From: JAFDVL01 sp043783625
Lineage (GTDB): Bacteria > Acidobacteriota > Blastocatellia > RBC074
Assembly: GCA_043783625.1 (NCBI GenBank)
Contig: JAYVZE010000179.1
Span: 4,535-68,534, forward strand
DNA: 64,000 nucleotides
Direction of reading: 5' to 3'
Shown here: positions 33,241 to 41,330 of the stretch, one piece after another
Layout of the letters: every line of letters begins with the position of its first letter
Numbering within the stretch: position 1 is the first letter of the stretch
Program-made: the position numbers and the translations under genes
The notes under the pieces: model-generated
Seen by the model: only the letters and a program-made list of their open reading frames with translations
The model's database searches: none
Told to the model about the DNA's origin: nothing

Positions 33241-34560
33241 ATGGCAAAATTTCTTCATATTGCAGATATTCATTTAGGCATCAGTCGGTATCGGCGTTTT
33301 AGTACGGCAGACCGGACACGCGATTTTTTTGCTGCCTGGGATGATTGCATTAATAAATATGCCATTGAAGAAGCCGTAGATTTTGTGCTCATCGCAGGAG
33401 ATTTTTTTGATACTCGGCGAGTTGAACCACAAGGCATGAATCATGCAATGTTCAGCCTGATGAAATTAAAATCCAACGGAATCCCCGTCATCGTCATTGA
33501 AGGAAACCATGATCAGCGTGAATCAACGATTCAATTTAGCTGGCTTCGTAGCCTTTCAAAATGGGGTTTTATCAAATTATTAGAACCGCTTGATGATGAA
33601 GCAGGGAATCTGAATTTAAAAGCCTGGGATGATGAAGCAAAAAGTGGTTCCTATGTGGATATAAAAACCACCGATAGTAATTTTCGGATTTTTGGCACGA
33701 CCTGGTATGGCGCGACAGTGGCGAAACAGCTTCCGGCGTTGGTGGATGAAATCGGAAAAATCAGGCTTGCCGAACATTTCAATATCATGATGCTGCACAC
33801 CGATGTCGAAGGTCAGCTCAATCGTCATATTCCAGGGCTTCCAGTGGCAAAAATCAACGCATTGAAATCTGTCGTAGATTATCTCGCGCTGGGACACACC
33901 CATAAAAACTTTGAAATTGACGGCTGGGTTTACAATCCCGGCTCGCTGGAAGCCTGTAGCATTGATGAATATGACAACATTCGTGGAGCCTATTTAGTCG
34001 AAGTCAAAGACGGCAAGCATGAAGCCAGATTAATGCGGGATTATCGGCAGCGTCCGTTTGTCCGTCTAAAATTTGAAGTTAATGGAAAAGTTGAACCTGA
34101 AGAATTACGTGAAGCTTTGTGGCTACAATTGCGAGGGGAGGTAACTCCGCATAATCTGGAAAATGATTCAACACTGGCTCCGGTACTTGAACTGACGCTG
34201 ACCGGACAGCTTGGATTTAAAACTTCACTACTAGAGTTAAATCAGCTCCGCGAAGAAATCAAAGCTGAATTTCACCCATTTATTTGTATTGTCAGGGACA
34301 ATACAATTCCGGTGGAATACGCTGTCGCCACCGGAACTACTGAACATCACTCCCGCGAAGACCGGGAACGCCGGGTGCTTGAAAGCTTAATCGCCAGAGA
34401 CGCACGCTTTCAGGCTTCAGCCGCTGAAATGACAGAATTGATGATGGAGGCCAAACGTCTGGCCATTGCGGAAGAGCATCCTGAAAAAATTACAACTCTG
34501 ATTGAGCAACGTCTAGCTCTGATTAAATCTAAAGGTGCCGAAAACCAGTCGGTCACTTAG
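33241..34560 (+). CDS. SbcD/Mre11-like DNA repair exonuclease
   Basis: This 439-residue metallophosphoesterase has all Mre11 motifs: LHIADIHLG, LIAGDFFDTR, VIEGNHDQR, MMLHTDVEG (shortened) and LGHTHKNF. The catalytic domain spans about 1-280, with a capping domain and charged C-terminal helices after it. Such nucleases trim DNA ends in complex with an SbcC/Rad50 ATPase; no SbcC gene is in the window. The start has only a weak GAGAG ribosome site. It follows the structured RNA and terminator. Confidence 0.88.
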   Translation: MAKFLHIADIHLGISRYRRFSTADRTRDFFAAWDDCINKYAIEEAVDFVLIAGDFFDTRRVEPQGMNHAMFSLMKLKSNGIPVIVIEGNHDQRESTIQFSWLRSLSKWGFIKLLEPLDDEAGNLNLKAWDDEAKSGSYVDIKTTDSNFRIFGTTWYGATVAKQLPALVDEIGKIRLAEHFNIMMLHTDVEGQLNRHIPGLPVAKINALKSVVDYLALGHTHKNFEIDGWVYNPGSLEACSIDEYDNIRGAYLVEVKDGKHEARLMRDYRQRPFVRLKFEVNGKVEPEELREALWLQLRGEVTPHNLENDSTLAPVLELTLTGQLGFKTSLLELNQLREEIKAEFHPFICIVRDNTIPVEYAVATGTTEHHSREDRERRVLESLIARDARFQASAAEMTELMMEAKRLAIAEEHPEKITTLIEQRLALIKSKGAENQSVT

Positions 34561-34725
34561 AGAAAATGACGGGGCTGGAATTTCTATCTGGCAATTCGAG
34601 GTAAATTCGTAGACAATGATTTCTGCCTATGCTTGGAGGCTGGCTGACGTTCCTGTTCCCACCGAACGATCAGCAAACACTACATTATTTGATTCCAGGA
34701 ATTTTATCCCCGCACTTGCGTTGTT

Positions 34726-36003
34726 ATGGAAACCGCTTTCACTATTTTAATTTTCCTTGTTCTTGCCCAAAGCTTTACGGCCTTATTTGCCGTCATCCGC
34801 TTAACGCGCTATGTCTGGCGTTCGCTCTCACAATCGGGTGAGCGGTATGTTCCTAAAACTGCCTTAATTGTTCCGTGTAAAGGGCTTGAGCCTGATTTTA
34901 ATGAAAATATTATTGCTTATTTAGCGCAGGATTATCGTCATTATGAGCTGATTTTCGTCACCGAAAGCGAAGCTGATCCGGCGTATCAGGTGATTCGCCG
35001 AATCCTTCAGGAAAGCAGCCGTTCCGCCTGGTTAGTCACTGCCGGTGAAGCACATAATCGTGGACAAAAAGTTCATAATCTTTGCGCCGCACTCGACATG
35101 CTGGATTCAGTAGATCGTAAAACAGAGGTTCTCGTTTTTGCGGATTCGGATGCTCGACCTGATGCGTACTGGTTGCGCGATCTGGTGGCTCCGTTGTCTG
35201 ATCCGAAAGTAGGGGCTACGACTGGATTTAGGTGGTACCTGCCACAAGGAGGCTTTGCGTCGCAGCTTTTATCGGTCTGGAATTCCGGTGCGCTTAGTTT
35301 ATTAGGAGAAAACTCATCGTTTGCGTGGGGCGGTTCGACGGCGATCAATCGTGATACGTTTGAAGCCCTCAAGATCAAACAGCATTGGGAAAGCGGAGCC
35401 GTCAGCGATGATTATGTTTTGACCAAGCGCGTCCAGGCTGAAGGACTGAAAATTAAGTTCGTTCCGCAATGCCTGATGGCTTCTGAAGGCTGGGTGAGTT
35501 TCCGCCAACTGCTGGAATTCACGACGCGCCAGATGATTATCACGCGAGTTTATGCTCCACAGGTCTGGACTGTCGCCGCTATCGTCCATACGCTTTTTAA
35601 TTTTTCATTTTGGGGTGGCTTACTTTTTTGTGCGCTGGGAAAGGATACTGTAGGGCTTCTTCTGCCGATGTTAATTGTAACGTGTGGTCTGGGTTCGTTG
35701 ACGGGAATGCTTCGGGCGTATCTGGCTTCGCGGCTGCTGCCTGAAGAGTATCAGGATCAATTTAAGTCTACGCGCTGGGCTTCCGCGTTGCTGAGTCCGC
35801 TGGTTTCGTTGATTTATTTGTATAATTTAGGAGCTTCCTTGCGAACCAGAAAAATTTTGTGGCGCGGGATTGGCTACGAACTGATAACAGCCAAAGACAC
35901 TGTTATTTGGCAGCGCCCGGAACCAATTTATGCGAATGGAAAGCCCGAAAAACAAGCCACTCCATCAGGAGCAACCGCACGTTCACGGTCATTAGATTCG
36001 TGA
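34726..36003 (+). CDS. Membrane glycosyltransferase, GT21/GT2-like
   Basis: This is a 425-residue protein with an N-terminal helix, a GT-A catalytic domain and two to three C-terminal helices. VLVFADSDARPDAYWLRD gives the DxD-type motif, TTGFRWYLP and SDDYVLTKRVQAEGL the acceptor/catalytic Asp region, and QMIITRVYAP the QxxRW-like motif. It resembles ceramide glucosyltransferases and HpnI. The lipid acceptor is unknown. It is the last chromosomal gene before tRNA-Asn. Confidence 0.85.
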   Translation: METAFTILIFLVLAQSFTALFAVIRLTRYVWRSLSQSGERYVPKTALIVPCKGLEPDFNENIIAYLAQDYRHYELIFVTESEADPAYQVIRRILQESSRSAWLVTAGEAHNRGQKVHNLCAALDMLDSVDRKTEVLVFADSDARPDAYWLRDLVAPLSDPKVGATTGFRWYLPQGGFASQLLSVWNSGALSLLGENSSFAWGGSTAINRDTFEALKIKQHWESGAVSDDYVLTKRVQAEGLKIKFVPQCLMASEGWVSFRQLLEFTTRQMIITRVYAPQVWTVAAIVHTLFNFSFWGGLLFCALGKDTVGLLLPMLIVTCGLGSLTGMLRAYLASRLLPEEYQDQFKSTRWASALLSPLVSLIYLYNLGASLRTRKILWRGIGYELITAKDTVIWQRPEPIYANGKPEKQATPSGATARSRSLDS

Positions 36004-36068
36004 AAAATGACGAAAAGCGGTTGACACAATTCGCTGCTTTTTGTATTCTCACGCTCGCCTTTCAAGGC

Positions 36069-36150
<82 letters not shown>

Positions 36151-36158
36151 AAAATCAA

Positions 36159-36199
36159 TTGTTTGCAGCCGTTCATTTTTCCCGAACGGTTGCAAACAA
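36159..36199. terminator. Hairpin terminator inside the left end of the element
   Basis: TTGTTTGCAGCCGTTC pairs with GAACGGTTGCAAACAA around ATTTTTCCC. It follows the tRNA and probably serves it now, since the native terminator was displaced to 46661-46688. Confidence 0.75.
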
Positions 36200-36254
36200 C
36201 ACAATCCGCAACACACTAATTTTTTTCTTTCCTTTCTCATTTCAATTAAATCTT

Positions 36255-36473
36255 TCAAGCTGCTTTTTTCTCACGAAGAATTTTTCGTAGTGCTTCGTTG
36301 ACGGCTTCAGAAGTCGGAAATGCTTCGGCTACATCCGGGGCAAGTGTGACGGTACATAGTTCTACTTTTTTGCCGCGCCTGAATATTTCCCAGCGGTTGA
36401 AATCCGTTTCCGGCTCGACATCATCATTGAGGTCGAAATTGTCGTCTTCAAGCAAAGTAATTTTCTTGTTCAT
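36255..36473 (-). CDS. brnA: BrnA-like antitoxin
   Basis: This 72-residue protein overlaps the BrnT gene by 26 bases and lies downstream of it, the usual BrnT-BrnA order. BrnA antitoxins bind BrnT and their own operator. The C-terminal part (APDVAEAFPTSEAVNEALRKILREKK) fits the DNA-binding ribbon-helix part of the family. The N-terminus is acidic. Similarity is by context and weak pattern rather than strong motifs. Confidence 0.65.
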   Translation of the reverse strand: MNKKITLLEDDNFDLNDDVEPETDFNRWEIFRRGKKVELCTVTLAPDVAEAFPTSEAVNEALRKILREKKAA

Positions 36474-36735
36474 ATCTTTCTCTTTCTGAGGCAGTCGCCA
36501 GTCTTGCCGAAATGAGGCGCATTACATTCGATTGTGGCTGGGTGTAGACCACAAGCAACAACCGCCCTTGATCTGATCTGCCGATACATCTGAATCGTTC
36601 CTCGCCAATGGAATGAAGCGTATCGCGCAAGCTGAATTGAAAGTCGTCATCAAAAACCGTAGACGCTTCATCAAATGAAACGCCGTGTTTGGTCAGATTG
36701 CTTTCCGCTTTCGCCGGATACCATTCAAATTTCAT
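36448..36735 (-). CDS. brnT: BrnT-family toxin
   Basis: This is a 95-residue RelE-fold ribonuclease-type toxin. FEWYPAKAESNLTKHGVSFDEASTVFDD is the BrnT hallmark, followed by EERFRCIGRSDQGRLLLVVYTQ and MRLISARLATASERERYEQ. In BrnT, two Arg and a Lys are needed for RNA cleavage, and equivalents are present. It may stabilise the island. It is the third gene of a leftward operon. Confidence 0.88.
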   Translation of the reverse strand: MKFEWYPAKAESNLTKHGVSFDEASTVFDDDFQFSLRDTLHSIGEERFRCIGRSDQGRLLLVVYTQPQSNVMRLISARLATASERERYEQENYFA

Positions 36736-36757
36736 CGCTTCGATTCACTGGATACTG

Positions 36758-37099
36758 CTATGCCTTTTGCAATTCTTTCGTGTCCTCGATTTGACGGACA
36801 CGCGCTTTGACATGCACTAAGTCACGGATATGAGCATCAAGTCTTGCGTCCATATCTTCAACGTGGATTTCAATGTTGGCTAAGCGTTGGTCTACGCGGT
36901 CAACTTTTTCTTCAAGCCGTGTCAACGATGAAGTGTTGGCATCAATGCGTTGCCGCAGATCAACATATCGTTGCCGGGAATCTTCCGTCATAGTCCCCAT
37001 TTGCTCCATCAATGATGATCGAAAGGAATTCACCAAATCAATGAGATGGTCAAGCTTCTGGTCGGTGCTTAAAGGCGGTAATTCTTCGGTCGTATTCAT
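36758..37099 (-). CDS. Coiled-coil protein of the element
   Basis: This 113-residue protein is mostly heptad repeats (RIDANTSSLTRLEEKVDRVDQRLANIEIHVEDMDARLDAHI), forming a long coiled coil. Its ATG overlaps the stop of the HTH gene upstream (ATGA, 37096-37099), and BrnT follows 22 bases later. The function is unknown. Similar coiled-coil proteins in mobile elements often serve as adaptors. Confidence 0.65.
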   Translation of the reverse strand: MNTTEELPPLSTDQKLDHLIDLVNSFRSSLMEQMGTMTEDSRQRYVDLRQRIDANTSSLTRLEEKVDRVDQRLANIEIHVEDMDARLDAHIRDLVHVKARVRQIEDTKELQKA

Positions 37100-37332
37100 T
37101 TCTTCACCTCTTTCTTTCGTGCTGTAACGGCTTTAGTGATAGGTTCCACAACCTTCTTTGGTCTGCCTGCCTTGCGCTCCGCCACAAGTGCAAGATCAGA
37201 TTCTTTAATGACATGATCGCGTCCAATAAGTTGAGACGGTAAACGCCCTGTACTTATCAATGCCCTAATCCGCATCGGCGAAATTCCTAATCTTCCCGCC
37301 GCTTCTTTTGTTGAAAGTAATTCGGTTTCCAT
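37096..37332 (-). CDS. Excisionase-like helix-turn-helix protein
   Basis: This 78-residue protein has LSTKEAAGRLGISPMRIRALISTGRLPSQLIGRDHVIKESDL, the winged-helix pattern of excisionase/HTH_17 DNA-binding domains, followed by a basic tail (GRPKKVVEPITKAVTARKKEVKK). I choose ATG 37332. It is the first gene of the leftward operon with the coiled-coil protein, BrnT and BrnA, and it faces the divergent operator at 37356-37411. It is probably the regulator of that operon. Confidence 0.78.
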   Translation of the reverse strand: METELLSTKEAAGRLGISPMRIRALISTGRLPSQLIGRDHVIKESDLALVAERKAGRPKKVVEPITKAVTARKKEVKK

Positions 37333-37355
37333 ACCAAGTAAGGTACTAAAAATAA

Positions 37356-37411
37356 AACTATATCGCAAGTGATTTATTATATTGACAATCTAAATCGCAT
37401 ACGATATAGTT
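37356..37411. promoter_or_regulatory. Divergent operator with inverted repeat
   Basis: AACTATATCG at 37356-37365 and CGATATAGTT at 37402-37411 are perfect inverted half-sites. They lie between the leftward HTH gene and the rightward gene at 37454, around TTGACA-like promoter words. This is the likely control switch of the element. Confidence 0.6.
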
Positions 37412-37453
37412 CTTTCTATCAGAGAAAAACAATACTTTTACGGAGAAAAATAT

Positions 37454-37633
37454 ATGACTATCGAGACGAAATCACACAACGGACGCAAGCTGTACATCGT
37501 AAGCATCGGCGCAAAGTGCTTTGGGTACTTGAATGTTGAGAAAGCCTTGACAGCGATTGCGCAGGTTCTTCAAGGTGCGACGCCGGATTCCGGCTTAGCC
37601 GACACCTATTCAATTGCGGGATGGGATTTATAA
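37454..37633 (+). CDS. Small protein of the element, unknown
   Basis: This 59-residue ORF begins MTIETKSHNGRKLYIV and ends SIAGWDL. CGGAGAAAA precedes the ATG by about 8 bases. It has one rightward neighbour 85 bases on. It has a plausible alpha/beta composition with no recognisable family. It is the first gene rightward of the divergent operator. Confidence 0.5.
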   Translation: MTIETKSHNGRKLYIVSIGAKCFGYLNVEKALTAIAQVLQGATPDSGLADTYSIAGWDL

Positions 37634-37718
37634 AAACTATGGGCTTGGAAAGTGTTCATGCACTCGCCAAGCCCTTCTACTAAACGGTCAGAATATGACC
37701 AACTTTTACAGAGGAATT

Positions 37719-38096
37719 ATGAACCAACCATTAGCGAAAAGACAGCCAAAATTGACTAAACCTACAGCAATGAAAATCCTGCGCTACGAAGATATTCTTT
37801 TACTGAAACCACCGCGCCATGGTGAAAGTCTGGCGATGTGCGTCATTGAAAGCGATGCTTTGAAGGATGCCGGAATTCTCAAGAATGATTATCTGGTTTA
37901 TCGCTGGAGTGCGAACGCTGCCACGGGCGATGTCGTCGTCGTTGAAACCACGTTCGGGGTCACTGTGAAGCTGTTCGATCCCACGATGGACGGCGCGTGG
38001 CTGCGCTGTGCCAACGCTGAACACGAAGATCGTTTCTATTGGAATGATGATTTTTTGATTCGTGGTGTCGGTCAGGAAATCAAGCGCGTTCTGTAG
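37719..38096 (+). CDS. S24/LexA-like peptidase-domain protein
   Basis: This 125-residue protein resembles the C-terminal S24 domain of LexA and phage repressors. VIESDALKDAGILKNDYLVYR matches the cleavage-site and Ser region, and TGDVVVVETTFGVTVKLF the Lys strand. There is no HTH in the same chain. The start ATG 37719 has AGAGGAA at good spacing; longer frames lack one. Such short LexA-like proteins often sense damage or act as anti-repressors. Confidence 0.6.
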   Translation: MNQPLAKRQPKLTKPTAMKILRYEDILLLKPPRHGESLAMCVIESDALKDAGILKNDYLVYRWSANAATGDVVVVETTFGVTVKLFDPTMDGAWLRCANAEHEDRFYWNDDFLIRGVGQEIKRVL

Positions 38097-38115
38097 CTGG
38101 ATAACGGTCATTGAA

Positions 38116-38157
38116 TTAAAAAAGCCTGTGATGCTCAATTGAGGTCACAGGCTTTTC
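38116..38157. terminator. Bidirectional terminator
   Basis: AAAAGCCTGTGA pairs with TCACAGGCTTTT around 13 bases. It separates the rightward LexA-like gene from the leftward terminase genes and ends both. Confidence 0.85.
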
Positions 38158-38179
38158 TGTTATTGAAAGGCGGTTTCGG

Positions 38180-38770
38180 TTAGATATAAACGCCGATGCC
38201 AGCACTTTTGACGGCAACCCACGAAGCCATTGCCACTGACAGCACTAAATCATCGTGCGTTCCTTCCCGCCACGCGCCGTACTGCTCATTGGCATTAATT
38301 GTAATTTTCATCTGAAAATTTCTGAGTTCCTGCATCAATACTTTAGCATCCGGCAATTCTTCAGCAACCTTCAAACGTTCGGTTTGCAGGAGCAGTTGCA
38401 CCACTGAAATTAAATCACGCTTGGGAACATTAGTTTTGTCAGTGTCTCCGTTGACCGTGCTACCGCCTGTAATCTGAATCGGTCGCAACGTGCAATGAAG
38501 TTTCTTCTTACGAAACAAATCAACGACGGGTGCGCCTACGCCTGTCTGGTCAACTGCCAGCCACGTATTGTTTGAGAAAATTGGATTCTTCAGCATCTTG
38601 CAAACATCTTCCACGATGTCAGGATACGACGTGCCAAGCGGGTAACGGTGCAAATGCCGGATATGGTAAGACTTTACATTCGGGTCTTGTTCCTCAAGAA
38701 TTGAAAGCGCGGTCGGATCGTGGCTTTGTCCTAAATCAAGACCGATGAAATAACGGTGTGATGGATTCAT
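38180..38770 (-). CDS. Large terminase nuclease domain (separate ORF)
   Basis: This 196-residue protein is the RNase H-like nuclease half of a phage large terminase. GLDLGQSHDPTALSI carries the first Asp, LAVDQTGVGAPVVDLF the second, and HDDLVLSVAMASW the third acidic residue. It overlaps the ATPase half by 35 bases in a +1 frame relative to it. In ordinary phages both halves are one protein, so this is a split terminase. The ATG at 38770 allows separate translation by coupling. Confidence 0.82.
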   Translation of the reverse strand: MNPSHRYFIGLDLGQSHDPTALSILEEQDPNVKSYHIRHLHRYPLGTSYPDIVEDVCKMLKNPIFSNNTWLAVDQTGVGAPVVDLFRKKKLHCTLRPIQITGGSTVNGDTDKTNVPKRDLISVVQLLLQTERLKVAEELPDAKVLMQELRNFQMKITINANEQYGAWREGTHDDLVLSVAMASWVAVKSAGIGVYI

Positions 38771-39524
38771 TGTTTGATTTCTCCAACTGGAATAATGGTT
38801 TCACTTCGTCACTGACCATCTTGTCAATGTCTTCATAGCGAAAAACGGAATCAATCGTTCCTAAAAACTCACACAAATATTCTGAGCGGAAAAAGTAGTC
38901 ACCGATTTGACGGCGTTCGGCTTCCAGCCAGTTCTTATCAATGCGTGGACAATCGTAAGCCGTAATTTTAAAGCGTTGCCAGTCATCGCCGCCCTTCGTC
39001 CAAGCCTCATAGAATGCGCCGCGTTGACCATACGGACTCGACAACATCACTAACCGTCCGCGCCCTACCGCGAGCATTGGACGCAGCGCAGAAATGAGTG
39101 CGTCACTGATAAAAGCCGCTTCGTCAATGACCACTAAACGCGGCTTGGAATAACCGCGAATGGTTTCCTGATTATCCGGTAAGCTGACAATGCGCGAGCC
39201 GTTGACCAATTCCAGACGGAGCGCAGATTCTTCGGCAATAGGTTCATTAACGGTCTTCAGCATTTCTTTAACCTTGCGGAATAGTTCGCCGGATTGCCGC
39301 TGCGATGGACTCACCAATAAAATCAAGCCTGCATCAAAGATGGCTGTCCACACTGCCAGCAATGCCGTGATGGTGGATTTACCAGCTTGCCTTGTACAAC
39401 ACAAAAGTAATTGTTCGGCATTAGAACGCAACAACTCCGCCTGCCATTGATCCGGTTCAATCCCAAACGCCTGTGCGAGTCGTACCGCGTCCAGACTCAT
39501 CTTGAATCGTTCGGCGATGGTCAT
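38736..39524 (-). CDS. Large terminase ATPase domain (separate ORF)
   Basis: This 262-residue ATPase packages DNA into phage heads. Walker A is CCTRQAGKSTITALL, Walker B is LVVIDEAAFI, and the coupling motif follows as MLSSPYGQRGAFYEA. The C-terminal part (LCEFLGTIDSVFRYEDIDKM) leads toward the nuclease domain, which continues in another frame. Its start overlaps the previous gene by ATGA (39521-39524). Confidence 0.85.
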   Translation of the reverse strand: MTIAERFKMSLDAVRLAQAFGIEPDQWQAELLRSNAEQLLLCCTRQAGKSTITALLAVWTAIFDAGLILLVSPSQRQSGELFRKVKEMLKTVNEPIAEESALRLELVNGSRIVSLPDNQETIRGYSKPRLVVIDEAAFISDALISALRPMLAVGRGRLVMLSSPYGQRGAFYEAWTKGGDDWQRFKITAYDCPRIDKNWLEAERRQIGDYFFRSEYLCEFLGTIDSVFRYEDIDKMVSDEVKPLFQLEKSNNESITPLFHRS

Positions 39525-39997
39525 AGTCCGTTCGCCTCCAACGCTTCCACTACAGCCACGCGAGCGTGAGGAAACGGCTTGAGCGCAGTCACAATCACCG
39601 CCTGCATTTTCTCAATGGAAATGGTGGTGACATTGATCGTGGGAGCTTCATTTAATTCGCCTAAAAGTTTGGCTTTGAGTTCAATTTGTTTCTCAATGCG
39701 AGCAATCGCTTTCAAGGCTAAATCGTGATTGGCGGCTTCTCTGACTTCTCGCAGAATGGTCAAAGATTCGCTGTTGATGTGCTTCAATTCGGCAATGAGC
39801 TTATCGCCGTTGGCAACTTCACGGGATTCTTTGGACTTCGCTAAGACGGCAAACAAACAGTTTGATTTATGTCGGTCAAGGGTGGATGACGAAACTTGAA
39901 AGCGTCCCGCGATGTCCCGCAAAGATTGCAGATTGATTAAGGATTCATCAATTTTCGTCATCTGCGGATGTTGGCAGATGGTACAGATTCGCGGCAT
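39521..39997 (-). CDS. Probable small terminase subunit
   Basis: This 158-residue protein lies directly before the large terminase with an ATGA overlap. It has an N-terminal CxxC-containing part (CTICQHPQMTKIDESL), an HTH-like region SLRDIAGRFQVSSSTLDRHKSNC, and a helical oligomerisation region. Those features and the position fit a small terminase that binds the packaging site. In phage satellites this subunit redirects packaging. Confidence 0.65.
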   Translation of the reverse strand: MPRICTICQHPQMTKIDESLINLQSLRDIAGRFQVSSSTLDRHKSNCLFAVLAKSKESREVANGDKLIAELKHINSESLTILREVREAANHDLALKAIARIEKQIELKAKLLGELNEAPTINVTTISIEKMQAVIVTALKPFPHARVAVVEALEANGL

Positions 39998-40291
39998 TTA
40001 ATTTCCCTCATTTTTAGTGACTAAATCCAGAGCATCATCAATGGAACTGACGACGGCAACTTGTCCCGTCCAGTTGTCATGCCAGTGGCTTTCATCCGGG
40101 GTGAGTTTTCGCGCCGATGGTGGTTTGTTGCCGTCTTTGATTTCCATCAAGATATTTATTCCGGCTCTGCCTACCAGCAGGTCAGGAACGCCGCGCCCTG
40201 TGGCTGCCAACGATTGCACGGAGCAGCCGGCAGCACGCAAGGCTTTGACGACTTCTTTTTGATTGGCATCAACTTTAGCTTTGAGTCGCAT
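39998..40291 (-). CDS. VRR-NUC domain nuclease
   Basis: This protein of about 97 residues has GRGVPDLLVGR followed by ILMEIKDGNKPPSARKLTPDE, the D-(E/x)-K core of the PD-(D/E)XK type VRR-NUC fold. Such small nucleases occur in phages and satellites, probably as Holliday junction or packaging nucleases. ATG 40291 overlaps the stop of the 27-residue gene upstream (TAATG), which supports this start. The next gene begins one base after its stop. Confidence 0.8.
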   Translation of the reverse strand: MRLKAKVDANQKEVVKALRAAGCSVQSLAATGRGVPDLLVGRAGINILMEIKDGNKPPSARKLTPDESHWHDNWTGQVAVVSSIDDALDLVTKNEGN

Positions 40292-40374
40292 TAATGCCGT
40301 CCTTTCGGTTCGTTGGAGTCGAGCAACCATAAAGTAATTGCCCAAAGAATTGTAAGGATGAGGTAAGTCTTCAT
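40291..40374 (-). CDS. 27-residue single-helix membrane peptide
   Basis: MKTYLILTILWAITLWLL is one transmembrane helix followed by DSNEPKGRH. A GAAACC upstream is a weak ribosome site, but the stop overlaps the ATG of the VRR-NUC gene (TAATG), an arrangement typical of translational coupling. It may be a small holin-like or regulatory peptide. The function is unknown. Confidence 0.45.
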   Translation of the reverse strand: MKTYLILTILWAITLWLLDSNEPKGRH

Positions 40375-40392
40375 CGTGAGGTTTCCTTTCAA

Positions 40393-40758
40393 TTAAAATG
40401 GGTCAGTATCAGGATGATTTGCCGTTGGTCGCACCTCCACAAATGACCGTTGTTTTGACTTCCCGTTTTCCTGACACCAGGAATCATCATCAAGTTTTGT
40501 ACTGCAAAAGAAACCACGTGAATTGGTGCGGAATGGTTTGTGATGCACCGGACAATTTGCCGATGGTGCTTGCGCGTCAAGGGCTAATTGATTGGTGGCT
40601 CTCGCCGTCGTTTTCTGTTGTGGTTGATGATTTGCCGGAATGAAGCCAGCCGCTACCCATTCATCCAAACTCTTTTGAATTTCCTGTGGTGTCGCACCTT
40701 CCAATTCAATGATGACGCTGGCATTTCTGAAGGTTCCTGAAACAATAATTTTGGTCAT
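40393..40758 (-). CDS. Unknown protein of the element
   Basis: This 121-residue protein begins MTKIIVSGTFRNASVIIELEG and has an HH and CxxC-like region (NCPVHHKPFRTNSRGFFC). The N-terminal beta-strand pattern suggests a small sheet, and the Cys/His part a metal-binding finger. I do not recognise the family. It lies between two other small leftward genes of the element. Confidence 0.5.
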   Translation of the reverse strand: MTKIIVSGTFRNASVIIELEGATPQEIQKSLDEWVAAGFIPANHQPQQKTTARATNQLALDAQAPSANCPVHHKPFRTNSRGFFCSTKLDDDSWCQENGKSKQRSFVEVRPTANHPDTDPF

Positions 40759-40771
40759 ATTTTCCTTTCGT

Positions 40772-41089
40772 CTAAGCCGTCACTGTTGAGCTTTTCGCAG
40801 TCTCCGCGTTGGTTGATGAGGCTTGATTCCGGCAAGCTTCACACGCGCCATTCCTCAATGGATCGTGGCAGTATTTGCAGTAGTTCATCCGTTCATTTGC
40901 CGGAATAACTTCGTGTCCATCGTAGTGACCGTCTGCACACCAGAAATGATATGCGCCGGATGTTGATAGTTGTCTGGCACAGGCCGGACAACTTCGCGGG
41001 TGTGGTTCAATTCCAACTTGTAAAGATTCCTTAACGGTTGCAGGTTCAGCTTCGATTTCAGTTTGTTTTTGTAAGGCAAAATTCAGCAT
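40772..41089 (-). CDS. Small zinc-finger-like protein of the element
   Basis: This 105-residue protein has CPACARQLSTSGAYHFWCADGHYDGHE and CKYCHDPLRNGACEAC, which are CxxC pairs of two zinc ribbons. It begins MLNFALQKQTEIEAEPATVKE. It lies just left of the iteron-like field. The role could be DNA or RNA binding, but no family is recognised. Confidence 0.55.
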   Translation of the reverse strand: MLNFALQKQTEIEAEPATVKESLQVGIEPHPRSCPACARQLSTSGAYHFWCADGHYDGHEVIPANERMNYCKYCHDPLRNGACEACRNQASSTNAETAKSSTVTA

Positions 41090-41111
41090 ATTTTTACCAG
41101 CTATTGTTTTT

Positions 41112-41324
41112 AGCGTGGGATCGGTGGGATCAATGGGATCAAGCCTTTATTTACAGGCTTTTTCTTTGATCCCATTGCTGTTTTTGCGTGGGATCACGTG
41201 GGATCAAGATTCCCTCTGCTATTGTTTCCTTAGCCCCTTGATCCCACGTGATCCCACCATTTTTTACCCGTGGGATCAACGCAAACCCTTGTGTTTATTG
41301 AGTTGATCCCATTGATCCCACGCT
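41112..41324. repeat. Iteron-like field of GGGATCA words
   Basis: The nine-base word GTGGGATCA or its complement occurs about 11 times in 213 bases, some copies in direct tandem with a 9-base step, some inverted, ending GATCCCACGCT as the mirror of AGCGTGGGATC. It contains an AAGCCT/AGGCTT hairpin with a T-run. It lies just behind the primase and helicase genes. It is a candidate replication origin of the element. Confidence 0.7.
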
Positions 41325-41330
41325 AAAACA

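Noticed and set aside
33087..33302. ORF MALKLSSPQQQIKRKQ across the terminator before the SbcD-like gene
   Set aside because: It lies over the structured RNA terminator, lacks a ribosome site and overlaps the better supported gene start at 33241.
41112..41324. GGGATCA repeat field as a CRISPR array
   Set aside because: The words are only 7-9 bases, occur in both orientations and have no unique spacers of regular length.
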